A stretch of DNA of 64,000 bases from Pseudoselenomonas ruminantium (GTDB taxonomy: Bacteria > Bacillota > Negativicutes > Selenomonadales > Selenomonadaceae). The translations under genes were made by a program, and so were the position numbers. The notes under the pieces are model-generated. The model made no database searches, was not told the DNA's origin, and was given only the letters and a program-made list of their open reading frames with translations. Location of the stretch: NCBI GenBank assembly GCA_015058655.1, contig SVBX01000001.1, forward strand, positions 159,328-223,327, given 5' to 3'. This document shows, piece by piece, positions 34,562 through 42,281 of this stretch (position 1 is its first letter; each line of letters begins with the position of its first letter).

Positions 34562-35185
34562 ATGACCAGAATCAAAGACGCCCTGGATGCCGTAGCAGCC
34601 GCCATCATTGCACAGAAGGATTACCTCTGCAGCCTGGATGCCAAGACCGGTGACGGTGACCACGGGCTCAATATGGCTCGCGGCTTCTCTGCCGTACGCG
34701 ATGCGGTAGATGAAATGACTGACACGACCAAGCCCGGCCCCGTCCTTGAAATCATCGGCAAGACTATGATCGAAAATGTTGGCGGCGCCGCTGGCCCCCT
34801 CTATGGCACAGGCTTCCTGAAGGCTGCCAAGGTCTGCGATGATGATACAGCCATGAACATCAAAAGCTTTGAAACCCTGCTTGGCGCTGCCATTGAGGGC
34901 ATCAAGGGCCGTGGCCGTGCCGAAAAGGGCGACAAGACCATGCTGGATGTGCTCATTCCCATCCACCAGTGCTTCCTGCCGGAAAACGCCGAGGGCAAGA
35001 GCCTCTTCGCAGTGCTGGAGGATGCCAGCCACGCCGCCAAGGCCGGAGTGGACTACACCAAGACCATCGCTGCCAAGAAGGGCCGCGCCAGCCTGGTGGG
35101 CGAGCGCAGCATCGGCTATGAAGACCCCGGCGCTGTAAGCTCCATGCTCATGTACCGCGCCTTGTATGCGTTCTTGAAGAAATAA
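34562..35185 (+). CDS. dhaL: DhaL-like subunit (dihydroxyacetone kinase ADP-binding subunit), orphan
   Basis: The 207-residue helical-barrel protein has the DhaL metal/ADP motif GDGDHGLNMARGF, the phosphate loop NVGGAAGPLYGTGF, GDKTMLDVL and the lid GRASLVGERSIGYEDPGA. DhaL normally holds ADP and phosphorylates dihydroxyacetone bound to DhaK, with DhaM linking it to the PTS. Neither dhaK nor dhaM is in the window, so its substrate protein lies elsewhere or it has another partner. It has its own promoter and terminator and diverges from a LysR regulator. Confidence 0.9.
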   Translation: MTRIKDALDAVAAAIIAQKDYLCSLDAKTGDGDHGLNMARGFSAVRDAVDEMTDTTKPGPVLEIIGKTMIENVGGAAGPLYGTGFLKAAKVCDDDTAMNIKSFETLLGAAIEGIKGRGRAEKGDKTMLDVLIPIHQCFLPENAEGKSLFAVLEDASHAAKAGVDYTKTIAAKKGRASLVGERSIGYEDPGAVSSMLMYRALYAFLKK

Positions 35186-35201
35186 AGATTGCCATCCCCT
35201 T

Positions 35202-35229
35202 AATCCCTTGCATCGCGAGGGATTTTTTT
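35202..35229 (+). terminator. Terminator of dhaL
   Basis: AATCCCT-N8-AGGGATT followed by TTTTTTC, about 20 bases after the dhaL stop. Confidence 0.75.
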
Positions 35230-35342
35230 CTGCCCTCCTTCAGGAAGGCTTTTTATCATGTCCTTTTCTTTTGCATTATCATGTAGTATACTCTATTAAG
35301 TTAAATGAAAGTGAACGAGTCTTATCTATAGGAGGAAGTAAA

Positions 35343-36803
35343 TTGACTGAGAAACAAGTCCGCACCCGTTTTGCCCCCAGCCCTACGGGTTATATGCACA
35401 TCGGCAACCTGCGCACCGCCCTTTACGGCTACCTCTTTGCCAAGAGCCAGAAGGGCACCTTTATCCTGCGCATCGAGGACACGGACCGCGCCCGCTATGT
35501 GGCGGATGCCGTGGACTTCATCGTCCGCACCCTGGACGCTGCCCGCATCGTGCCGGACGAAGGCCCGGATATCGGCGGCGATTACGGCCCCTATGTCCAG
35601 AGCGAACGCATGGAAATTTACAAAGAATACGCTGAGAAGCTGGTAGAGCTGGGCCATGCCTACTACTGCTTCTGCGACCCGGACGAGAATCATTCCACCG
35701 GCGAGTTTGGCGGCTATGACCGCACCTGCCGCGACCTCTCCCCGGAGGAAATCAAGGCTCATCTGGAAAATGGTGACCCTTATGTCATACGCCAGAAGAT
35801 GCCCCTCACGGGAGAAACCACCTACTTCGATGTGCTCCATGGCAACATCACCATCCCCAACAGCGAACTGGAAGATCAGGTGCTCCTGAAGCGTGACGGC
35901 ATGCCCACTTACAACTTTGCCAATGTCATTGACGACCACCTCATGGGCGTCACCCACATCATCCGCGGGGCAGAGTTCATCACCTCCACTCCTAAGCATG
36001 TGCTGCTCTATCAGGGCTATGGCTGGGAACTGCCCACCTTCATCCACCTGGCTCCTGTCATGGGCAAAAACGAGGACGGCAGCGTTTCCAAGCTCTCCAA
36101 GCGCCATGGCGCCACCAGCTTCGACGACCTGGTGAAGATGGGCTACCTGCCCGAGGCCATCACCAACTATGTGGCTCTCCTTGGCTGGAATCCCAAGACC
36201 ACCAATCAGGAAATCTTCTCCATGGAAGAACTTATCGGCGCTTTCTCTCTCGAAGGCCTCTCCAAGTCCCCCGCTGTCTTTGACTATGACAAGCTGGGCT
36301 GGCTGAACGGCGAGTACCTCAAGGCTATGAGCGACGAGGAATTCGCTGAAAGAGCCAAGGGCTTCGTGGAGAATGTGCCTGATTACCTTGAAAAGAACTG
36401 GGGCAAGCTCTGCTCCCTGCTGCGCACCCGCGTAGCCCGCTTCGGCGAGATTGGCGAGCAGATTGCCTTCCTCATCGAGCAGCCCGCCTTCGATGCCTCC
36501 CTCTATGTGAACAAGCGCAACAAGGTCACGGTAGAAAAGGCCCAGGAACTGCTGCCTGATATGATTGCTCTCCTCGAAACCGTTGACGAAGCTGGCTGGA
36601 ATAATGACAACCTCTATGCCAAGCTGGAAGCCTACATCGCCGAGAAGGAACTGAAGAAGGGCCTGGCCATGTGGGTGCTGCGCATCGCCGTAGCAGGCCA
36701 GAGCGTCACCCCTGGCGGAGCTACGGAGCTCTTGGAAATGCTGGGCAGAGAAATTTCTTTGGAAAGATTGAAAAAAAGTCTTGCAAACCTCACAGCTTTG
36801 TAA
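35343..36803 (+). CDS. gltX: Glutamate-tRNA ligase
   Basis: The ~486-residue class I synthetase attaches glutamate to tRNA-Glu. The HIGH motif appears in RFAPSPTGYMHIGNLRTALYG and the KMSKS-type loop as SKLSKRHGATSF. The length is standard. Translation starts at TTG 35343 after GGAGGAAG; the ORF track's 45 extra N-terminal residues run through the promoter and are not part of the protein. Its last codons contain the -35 box of a promoter for the three tRNA-Glu genes that follow, so enzyme and substrate genes are adjacent. Confidence 0.96.
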   Translation: MTEKQVRTRFAPSPTGYMHIGNLRTALYGYLFAKSQKGTFILRIEDTDRARYVADAVDFIVRTLDAARIVPDEGPDIGGDYGPYVQSERMEIYKEYAEKLVELGHAYYCFCDPDENHSTGEFGGYDRTCRDLSPEEIKAHLENGDPYVIRQKMPLTGETTYFDVLHGNITIPNSELEDQVLLKRDGMPTYNFANVIDDHLMGVTHIIRGAEFITSTPKHVLLYQGYGWELPTFIHLAPVMGKNEDGSVSKLSKRHGATSFDDLVKMGYLPEAITNYVALLGWNPKTTNQEIFSMEELIGAFSLEGLSKSPAVFDYDKLGWLNGEYLKAMSDEEFAERAKGFVENVPDYLEKNWGKLCSLLRTRVARFGEIGEQIAFLIEQPAFDASLYVNKRNKVTVEKAQELLPDMIALLETVDEAGWNNDNLYAKLEAYIAEKELKKGLAMWVLRIAVAGQSVTPGGATELLEMLGREISLERLKKSLANLTAL

Positions 36804-36809
36804 TATAAT
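36781..36809 (+). promoter_or_regulatory. tRNA-Glu operon promoter inside the end of gltX
   Basis: TTGCAA (36781-36786) and TATAAT (36804-36809) have a 17-base spacer. The -10 box begins directly after the gltX stop codon, and a TAAGGGC-AAC-GCCCTTA hairpin (36822-36838) lies in the short leader before the first tRNA. Confidence 0.75.
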
Positions 36810-36852
36810 TATCTCTGTCACTAAGGGCAACGCCCTTACAAACTGAATATGT

Positions 36853-36927
36853 GGCGCCTTCGTCAAGTGGTTAAGACACCGCCCTCTCACGGCGGGTTCA
36901 TGGGTTCGAATCCCATAGGCGTCACCA
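36853..36927 (+). tRNA. tRNA-Glu (CTC), copy 1
   Basis: A 75-base cloverleaf. Acceptor GGCGCCT pairs with AGGCGTC, the anticodon stem CCGCC/GGCGG holds loop CTCTCAC (anticodon CTC, codon GAG), the T arm is GGGTTCGAATCCC and CCA is encoded. The TTCGTC after the acceptor is typical of tRNA-Glu. Confidence 0.95.
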
Positions 36928-36930
36928 ACT

Positions 36931-37005
36931 GGCTCCTTCGTCAAGTGGTTAAGACACCGCCCTCTCACGGCGGGTTCATGGGTTCGAATCCCATAGGAGT
37001 CACCA
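36931..37005 (+). tRNA. tRNA-Glu (CTC), copy 2
   Basis: Same as copy 1 except for one paired change in the acceptor stem: GGCTCCT with AGGAGTC. Only three bases separate it from copy 1. CCA is encoded. Confidence 0.95.
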
Positions 37006-37008
37006 ATC

Positions 37009-37083
37009 GGCGCCTTCGTCAAGTGGTTAAGACACCGCCCTCTCACGGCGGGTTCATGGGTTCGAATCCCATAGGCGTCACCA
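37009..37083 (+). tRNA. tRNA-Glu (CTC), copy 3
   Basis: Identical to copy 1 and separated from copy 2 by three bases. CCA is encoded and a terminator follows. Confidence 0.95.
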
Positions 37084-37093
37084 AGAAATTACA

Positions 37094-37119
37094 GCCCGAA
37101 GCATTGCTTCGGGCTTTTT
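37094..37119 (+). terminator. Terminator of the tRNA-Glu operon
   Basis: GCCCGAAGC-ATT-GCTTCGGGC followed by TTTTTA, 10 bases after the third tRNA. Confidence 0.9.
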
Positions 37120-37200
37120 AGTATATAAGATGTGGCTTGATACTACTTATCGTGATAAAATCAATATATAAAGCCTACACACGAAACGGAGGGATACATC

Positions 37201-37524
37201 ATGAAGCTATGGAACGCTGTAGCCAAACCTTTCAAGAACATCCACAGGATTTTCCCTACCCAACAGGCCGAAATAGCGAAAATGATTGATGTATGCAAGG
37301 CAATCCCCAACATCAAGCGTATCATAATATTCGGCAGCAGCATAACCCCTCAATGCAACCCGTGGAGTGACATTGACATTTTCTTCGATCTCAGCCAGGA
37401 AATGACCAAGCTCCCCGTGGTAAAAGACACCGAAACTGTCTGGGACAAGTGGGATACCTTCTCCGTGGATAAGAACCTGCTGGACGAAATTCTCAGCACG
37501 GGGGTAGTTGTTTATGAACGATAA
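37201..37524 (+). CDS. MNT-type nucleotidyltransferase (probable antitoxin)
   Basis: The 107-residue protein carries the minimal nucleotidyltransferase motif IIIFGSSITPQCNPWSDIDIFF, with the GSx10DxD metal-binding arrangement. Such MntA-type proteins usually sit directly before a HEPN-domain RNase and neutralise it, in some cases by AMPylating it. Here the next ORF starts ten bases before this stop in another frame, as in such pairs, but is cut short by a repeat after ~30 residues, so the toxin half looks destroyed. GGAGGGATACATC precedes the ATG. Confidence 0.8.
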   Translation: MKLWNAVAKPFKNIHRIFPTQQAEIAKMIDVCKAIPNIKRIIIFGSSITPQCNPWSDIDIFFDLSQEMTKLPVVKDTETVWDKWDTFSVDKNLLDEILSTGVVVYER

Positions 37525-37633
37525 ATCATTAACCAACGATACTCTTCTTGGCATGGCCAGGATGAGGCACAATGTTCTCTTGTCTATCTGCCTATACTTT
37601 TTTAGGTGGCACCTCCTCCGGCAGTCCTTCTGA
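37514..37633 (+). pseudogene. Truncated partner of the nucleotidyltransferase (possible HEPN toxin remnant)
   Basis: An ATG at 37514 overlaps the nucleotidyltransferase end. The frame reads MNDKSLTNDTLLGMARMRHN and stays open for 39 codons, but from about codon 31 it runs into a MITE fragment and stops. The coupling and position fit a HEPN/HepT-type toxin, although the remaining ~30 residues are too few to prove the family. It is too short for the ORF track. Confidence 0.45.
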
Positions 37634-37784
37634 CTGCCACTGCCTGGGAGCCCACTGGGCTCCCGCGCCTACGCGCCCCCTCAAGGGGAAAGCTTAACTT
37701 AATGACATTGGCACCACAATACGAGCAAAAACTGGCTATTTCATCAGAAATTTGCTTGCCACAACTATCACAAATCCTTCCCAC
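37602..37784 (-). pseudogene. Zinc-ribbon protein N-terminus, interrupted by the MITE fragment
   Basis: A GTG start at 37784 has AAGGA seven bases upstream. The first 26 residues contain the zinc ribbon CDSCGKQISDE...FCSYCGAN, with two CxxC pairs. The next codons (VIKLSFPLEG) are already the terminal repeat and arm of the MITE, and the remaining Arg/Gly/Ala-rich tail is translated repeat. The original protein, probably a zinc-ribbon membrane or regulatory protein, has lost everything after the ribbon. Confidence 0.6.
37606..37710. mobile_element. One-ended MITE fragment (right arm and right terminus)
   Basis: The sequence GCACCTCCTCCG...CCCTCAAGGGGAAAG followed by CTTAACTTAATGACATTG matches the right arm and right terminal repeat of the MITE at 60920-61104, with a different central stem (GGGAGCCCACTGGGCTCCC). 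The left terminus is missing. Genes from both sides run into it and are truncated. Confidence 0.65.
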
Positions 37785-37930
37785 AGTACATTCCTTCTAC
37801 GATCAAGCATCACACACTTCCTTGTCATGTTCACATCTATTCTACATCTATCTCCAGTTCACCTGCTACATGAGCAAAAACGCCTACAGTCCTCACCGCA
37901 AGCGCTTTCTATTACAGTTATTTGATTCAG

Positions 37931-38341
37931 CTACATTTTTCTGAGAAGTTCCTCTGGAGTACAGATTGCTACTCCCAACTCCCAAAAGCCTTTCTTGTCC
38001 CGAGTGACAATGGTCTCACATCCTATTGCCTTAGCACACACTGCCACCAGACAATCCTCGAAGTCGTACGCCCTTTGCCGCAATGCTTCCTTCACATCAG
38101 ATTCATGCACATCACAGACCTTCAAAATTTTAAGAATTTTGTTCACCGCATCATAGGCATCATCACTACTGTGCAGGTGTTTCCTAACAATGTAGAAAAT
38201 ATCTGTTATACAGGAGGCAGTAGTATACCCATCCAACATCCCCGCCTCAAATAAGCTCAGCACCTTAGCCGAAGCCTCTGCAAACGGTTCCTGGTCTAAG
38301 AGAACATCAAGAATTATGTTTGTGTCACACATGACTTTCAT
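37931..38341 (-). CDS. PIN-domain toxin (VapC-like RNase)
   Basis: The 136-residue protein has the PIN acidic residues: Asp in VMCDTNIILDVLLD, Glu/Asp in AYDFEDCLVAVCA and Asp in VTRDKKGFWELG. Such proteins are Mg-dependent RNases that act as toxins. Its start overlaps the end of the antitoxin gene by 17 bases, the normal order for a toxin-antitoxin operon. It lies in the accessory region. Confidence 0.88.
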   Translation of the reverse strand: MKVMCDTNIILDVLLDQEPFAEASAKVLSLFEAGMLDGYTTASCITDIFYIVRKHLHSSDDAYDAVNKILKILKVCDVHESDVKEALRQRAYDFEDCLVAVCAKAIGCETIVTRDKKGFWELGVAICTPEELLRKM

Positions 38342-38552
38342 ATCTTTCTAGACGCTCCTCTCTTATAGACCGCGCAGTTATCCCTGACGGCGCATCCTTC
38401 AAAAGACCTCTAAGAGAGTCCACGACGCTTTCCCTTGGCTGCGTCATCTGGGCAACGGTCTTCCCATTTGCCGTTATGAAAATATCTTCCTGACTGACCA
38501 TGGCAAGATACTTATCCATGTTGGCCTGAAAGTCCACTGTTGTAACATACAT
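38325..38552 (-). CDS. Phd/YefM-like antitoxin
   Basis: The 75-residue protein begins MYVTTVDFQANMDKYLAMVS and has the Phd-fold turn DIFITANGKTVAQM (compare ITxxGxPVA in the family), with a disordered C-terminus (SIREERLERYESHV) that would bind the toxin. It precedes and overlaps the PIN toxin gene. As in related pairs, it should both neutralise the toxin and repress the operon. Confidence 0.8.
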   Translation of the reverse strand: MYVTTVDFQANMDKYLAMVSQEDIFITANGKTVAQMTQPRESVVDSLRGLLKDAPSGITARSIREERLERYESHV

Positions 38553-38634
38553 AGTGCTCCCTCCTCATACAACCACATCCTTCTTTGTCTTTATTTTATG
38601 ACTTTAGTCTTCGGAAGACAACCCTTTATTCCCA

Positions 38635-38677
38635 TATGTAAAAAATAGCGCAGCCTCAACAAAGAGGTCTGCGCTAT
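38635..38677 (-). terminator. Terminator after the small gene at 38707-38901
   Basis: On the minus strand ATAGCGCAG and CTGCGCTAT form the outer stem, with a CCTC/GAGG inner stem, followed by TTTTTTAC. Confidence 0.75.
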
Positions 38678-38706
38678 CGCTTCTGGCAATGTTCGTCGTT
38701 ATTCAT

Positions 38707-38901
38707 TTATGCTACGCTTTCTGCGGCCTGCTCGCCTGCTCTATCCAGCCACTGTCCCACAGCACTGCGCTCGTCGCTGCTCTCGCCGGCATAAGCCGCG
38801 AAGCTCTGACAGCCCATCAGTTTTGCTGCCCTGCTGAATTGCTTCACCCTAGCGGGAATAAATACTTCCTCCATCCACTGGGAATAAATCTGTATCTTCA
38901 T
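38707..38901 (-). CDS. Small hypothetical protein (64 aa)
   Basis: This 64-residue protein (MKIQIYSQWMEEVFIPARVK at the start, WLDRAGEQAAESVA at the end) has a strong ribosome-binding site, AAGGAGGGAC, seven bases or less before ATG and a terminator after its stop, which makes it credible as a real gene. No domain is recognised and there is no membrane segment. Its ATG overlaps the stop of another short open frame upstream (TCATGA), so it may be the second cistron of a small operon. It lies between a toxin-antitoxin pair and a PHP phosphatase. Confidence 0.55.
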   Translation of the reverse strand: MKIQIYSQWMEEVFIPARVKQFSRAAKLMGCQSFAAYAGESSDERSAVGQWLDRAGEQAAESVA

Positions 38902-39002
38902 GATAAGTCCCTCCTTGATCCTTGTTCGATTGAGGCCAGCGCCAAAGTGTCATCCTCGACACCAGTACGCTGGCTGCCTTCAGGTTCCTTTACTGAAGCT
39001 TC
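38898..39002 (-). pseudogene. Short open frame coupled to the 64-aa gene, no clear start
   Basis: The minus strand reads EASVKEPEGSQRTGVEDDTL and ends with a TGA overlapping the ATG of the 64-residue gene. No ATG, GTG or well-placed TTG opens the frame and a TAA lies directly upstream, so it looks like the C-terminal remnant of a deleted gene. Identity unknown. Confidence 0.3.
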
Positions 39003-39068
39003 TTACAAATGTTATCGAACAATGCATCCCAAAACTTAAGCATCCCAACCAACATTGCCAGAGAAAAA

Positions 39069-39119
39069 ATAAGTCCAGCTGAGGTGAGCTAACCCTTCCC
39101 TCAAATTCTGGACTTATTA
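39069..39119 (-). terminator. Terminator after the PHP phosphatase gene
   Basis: On the minus strand AATAAGTCCAG and CTGGACTTATT pair around a 29-base loop that contains TGAGG/CCTCA, followed by TTTTCTC. Confidence 0.6.
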
Positions 39120-39191
39120 TACACTAAGTGGATGCAATTAGTCAAGAATTTAATAAATTTTCATTATTGTTTCATAAATGTGTAACATCAT

Positions 39192-40040
39192 TTACACTAA
39201 TGACACCAAAGAACGCTCCCTCTGGGAAAAATTCCACATCTTTGTAAACCCGAAAGAATGGGCGTATTTTACTGCCTCCTGGTGATAGGCACCGCAGTCC
39301 TCCGGCCTATGGGCATCGGAGGTGATGATGATGGGCAAATCGTACTTCTCGGCTATTTTCATGAAATCCGGATAAGGTGAAATCTCCTCGATGGGATAGC
39401 GGTAGTAAGTGCCCGTGTTCACATCAATGCCCATCTTCGCTTTGGAAAGAGCCTCTGCCACCCTTTCCAGATAAGGGGTCACATCGAAGTCCGGCAATAT
39501 CTTGAACAGCCGTATATTGAAGGGGTGCCCCAGCACATCATAAAGGCCGGAGTCTGCCAGCTTCTCCGCCTCCTCCGCATACCACTCATAAATCTCCCGC
39601 AGGTCATGGTTCTCCCACTCTGCCTTGATTTCCGATGAATCATAGGCCCAGCCCCGCAGGAAGTGGACGGAGCCGATCAAGTAGTCGAAATCATAGTCCT
39701 TGAGGATATCCGCCACCTTGCCCTGGTCCTGGAAGTTGCACACCTCCATGCCGATCTTCACCTGATGGTCTTTCTGCAGTTCCCGCATAAAGGCAAAATA
39801 TTCGTCTATGGTGTACTTGAATTTATTGCTCTGCAACCATTTCTGCTGAAAAGCCCCCACAAAGGAATCGTCCAGGATCAGATCCTCATAGTAAAGCTCC
39901 TTGAACTCCGGGAAGGTATGAGAGTGCTCAGAAATGCCGATTTCTTCCAAGCCACGCTCCTTCGCCGCCTTGAAAAATCCTTCCACCCAATCCTTGTCGT
40001 AGGAGCCCTTCTCAAAGTGCATATGGTAGTCTGCCTTCAT
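39192..40040 (-). CDS. PHP-domain phosphatase, histidinol-phosphatase-like
   Basis: The 282-residue protein carries the four PHP metal motifs: ADYHMHF, GISEHSHTFPE, GSVHFLRGW and TSDAHRPEDCG, with the family's GMEVCNF and GHPFNIRLF. It is closest in layout to HisJ/HisK-type histidinol phosphatases, which remove phosphate from L-histidinol phosphate in histidine synthesis. No other his genes are nearby, so a different phosphoester substrate is possible. The ORF has the expected length. The gene follows the truncated ATPase after 64 bases. Confidence 0.85.
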   Translation of the reverse strand: MKADYHMHFEKGSYDKDWVEGFFKAAKERGLEEIGISEHSHTFPEFKELYYEDLILDDSFVGAFQQKWLQSNKFKYTIDEYFAFMRELQKDHQVKIGMEVCNFQDQGKVADILKDYDFDYLIGSVHFLRGWAYDSSEIKAEWENHDLREIYEWYAEEAEKLADSGLYDVLGHPFNIRLFKILPDFDVTPYLERVAEALSKAKMGIDVNTGTYYRYPIEEISPYPDFMKIAEKYDLPIIITSDAHRPEDCGAYHQEAVKYAHSFGFTKMWNFSQRERSLVSLV

Positions 40041-40104
40041 TCTTCTCTAGTCCCCTTTCCCGGTCAGAAATCCCGCCGACCCAAGTAGTATACTTTAGAG
40101 TTAA

Positions 40105-41352
40105 CTACTTTGGAGTATAACATGACAGGTGCTTCATTACCTCCCGCTTGAAAAGCAAGCGTATTTCTCTGTTAGGAATACGCATGGTACCGCGAACTTC
40201 ATCTTCATAGGGGTCGGGGTAATCCACCATAGTGAGGTAACCCGTGGTGAGCAGCATGGTGTACAGAGCATCGCTGTTCCGATATATCTCGTTATATATG
40301 ACACCTTCATCCAAAACTGCTTTTATTTTCCCACCATGCAGCAGATCTGCCAGAGCCTTGCTCTGAGATGGTTTTGCATGCTGCAACATATGGTGGAGGA
40401 TGGTATTGCCTGAGGTGTTGACCCAATAGGCAGCGGGACGACAATTTTGACGGAAATAGTTGATGACTGACCAAGGATTATATATCTCTTGTCCTGAAAA
40501 ATTGTATCCATCATACCAGTCCTTGATCTCAAGCAATTTATCCTCGGCCTGAAAGTCAGCCGCCATTTTTTTTATTTCCTCAAAGGTGAATCCCATGGCA
40601 TCAAGGTATGCTCCCGAAGCTACGCTGGCCACATCCAAATTGTTGAGCGAACTGAAAATGCTCTCCTTGGCAATCCTGAGCACTCCCGTCAGCACCGCAA
40701 AGTCAAGATGAGAATTGGACTTCAGCACAGAGCTTAGGTAATTCCTCATGAAGACTATTGCCTCATCGTAATAACCATAGTCCCAGGCATACTGCAGGGG
40801 AGCGTCATATTCATCTATCAGCACCAACGCAGGCCGCCCATGAAAGCGAGCCAAAAAAGCTGTCAAATTCTTGAGAGAAAGCTGCAGATCTATTTCTGAA
40901 GCCTCTCCATCCCAGACTCTCTGATAATATTTCTTTTCTTGTGCAGAAAACATCGTCCCTTCTTGCAGATAAGAGAAGGAATCGTAGAGAGCCTGCATAC
41001 AAGCCCCCAGCATCTCCAGCATTCCTTTCATGCTGGCCTGTTTGATGTCCTTGAGGCTGAGGAAGACCACAGGCCTCACCCCTTGCTCTGCCATGTACCG
41101 CTCCCCGGCCTTCTCTATCTTGCAGCCTTCAAAAAGCACGCGGTTAGCCTCGGCATCCTTCAGGGTAAAGAAATAGTAAAGCATGCTCATGGCCAGCGTC
41201 TTGCCAAAGCGACGGGGCCTGGTGATCAAAGTAGCCGCCGCATGGCCGTCAATCAAGGTCTTCACCAGGTCTGTCTTATCCACATAATAATACTGTTCCC
41301 GTACCCTCTTGAAATCATCTTCCCCCACGGGCATCACATAATGCTGCTTCAT
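40105..41352 (-). CDS. AAA-ATPase-like protein (PF09820 type), C-terminally truncated
   Basis: The 415-residue protein begins MKQHYVMPVGEDDFKRVREQ and has Walker A-like TLITRPRRFGKTLAMSML, Walker B LVLIDEYDAPLQYA and the conserved YDGYNFSGQEIYNPWSV, all characteristic of the AAA-ATPase_like family. Full-length members continue with a PD-(D/E)XK nuclease domain of about 100-150 residues. Here the frame stops at KHLSCYTPK just after IRLLFKREV, so the nuclease part is missing, probably by deletion. Function in the family is unproven; such genes are abundant in anaerobes and often lie in variable regions. Confidence 0.8.
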   Translation of the reverse strand: MKQHYVMPVGEDDFKRVREQYYYVDKTDLVKTLIDGHAAATLITRPRRFGKTLAMSMLYYFFTLKDAEANRVLFEGCKIEKAGERYMAEQGVRPVVFLSLKDIKQASMKGMLEMLGACMQALYDSFSYLQEGTMFSAQEKKYYQRVWDGEASEIDLQLSLKNLTAFLARFHGRPALVLIDEYDAPLQYAWDYGYYDEAIVFMRNYLSSVLKSNSHLDFAVLTGVLRIAKESIFSSLNNLDVASVASGAYLDAMGFTFEEIKKMAADFQAEDKLLEIKDWYDGYNFSGQEIYNPWSVINYFRQNCRPAAYWVNTSGNTILHHMLQHAKPSQSKALADLLHGGKIKAVLDEGVIYNEIYRNSDALYTMLLTTGYLTMVDYPDPYEDEVRGTMRIPNREIRLLFKREVMKHLSCYTPK

Positions 41353-41555
41353 GCCTGCACCCCCTCCTTCTAAAATATTCCCCCCATATTAGCGTAAACA
41401 GCCACTTTATCAATCCATTTAAATCACCCTCATTACAGTCGTTGATACTACATGTAAATATAGCAATTGTGTAGAGAGAAATCCGATACATTCTGTCCTT
41501 TTCTATGTCATAAAATATAATCTGATTGCTTTTGGCATGTGCTTTCTCCCCAATT

Positions 41556-42281
41556 TCAAAAGTCCGTCCTTAAAAGTCCTTTTTCATTCATCTCAAGTAT
41601 GCGATATAACATAGCTTTTGGTGTAACATGAAAGGCCTCAGCCAAAATTTTTATCATGTCTTTTATTAGAGTATTTTTTGCAAAACAGTCCTTTGTTAAA
41701 GCATACATTCTGTTGAAAGCACTACATACATCCTTCTCTGGCATAAGAAAACAAGCTGCAGCATAATTAGCCTGCCATTCTACTCTTTCCAGTGCTGTGG
41801 TAAATTTTTTATGTGGTTTTCGTGACTTAAAAAATTTATCCATTCGGTTTGCAACAGCAACACTCTTCCCTAATGGTGTAAAATAGTTCTGATGTAACAG
41901 CCAGTGGAAAACTTCATGCATGACAGTAAAATTTTCTCTACCTATAGGGCCTTTTTCTGATAAGCTACTTTCTATGAGAATAGTCCCTCTTTCCACAAGT
42001 AAAGGTCTTGATGTATCAGTAGGATTACCATAATTATCTTCAAATACATCAACGTATCCTGTCTGAAAAACTGTTGTACCCAAAATAGAACCATCTATCG
42101 AAAGGCGTTTCCAATCATATTGATTTATTTTTTCATTGTCCACACGCAGACATTTTTCTATAACTTGATAAACATCAAAATCATTCGAATGTTTTTGTGA
42201 CATTTTGTCGCGATATTGTTGAAGTAGCTCCTCTGCAACAGCTTGGAGCTGCTTCTTGTTGTACATTTTATATGTGCTCAT
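41556..42281 (-). CDS. ImmA/IrrE-family metallopeptidase
   Basis: The 241-residue protein has the zinc-protease motif HEVFHWLLH inside FTVMHEVFHWLLHQNYF, and a downstream segment (WQANYAAACFLMPEKD) that carries the third zinc ligand region. In ICEBs1 and many phages such a protease cleaves its partner repressor and so triggers induction. Its start overlaps the XRE repressor gene by four bases. Base composition is markedly more AT-rich than in the housekeeping genes, which fits acquisition by transfer. Confidence 0.88.
   Translation of the reverse strand: MSTYKMYNKKQLQAVAEELLQQYRDKMSQKHSNDFDVYQVIEKCLRVDNEKINQYDWKRLSIDGSILGTTVFQTGYVDVFEDNYGNPTDTSRPLLVERGTILIESSLSEKGPIGRENFTVMHEVFHWLLHQNYFTPLGKSVAVANRMDKFFKSRKPHKKFTTALERVEWQANYAAACFLMPEKDVCSAFNRMYALTKDCFAKNTLIKDMIKILAEAFHVTPKAMLYRILEMNEKGLLRTDF

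Noticed and set aside
35322-37046. 574-aa minus-strand ORF with repeated GIRTHEPAVRGRCLNHL
   Set aside because: It is the antisense of gltX and the three tRNA-Glu genes; the internal repeats are the tRNA repeats read backwards.
36853-37083. Three ~75-base direct repeats considered as a CRISPR or other array
   Set aside because: Each unit folds as a complete tRNA-Glu with encoded CCA, and the spacers are only three bases.
36849-37121. 90-aa plus-strand ORF with three identical repeats
   Set aside because: It is a translation of the three tandem tRNAs, not a repeat protein.
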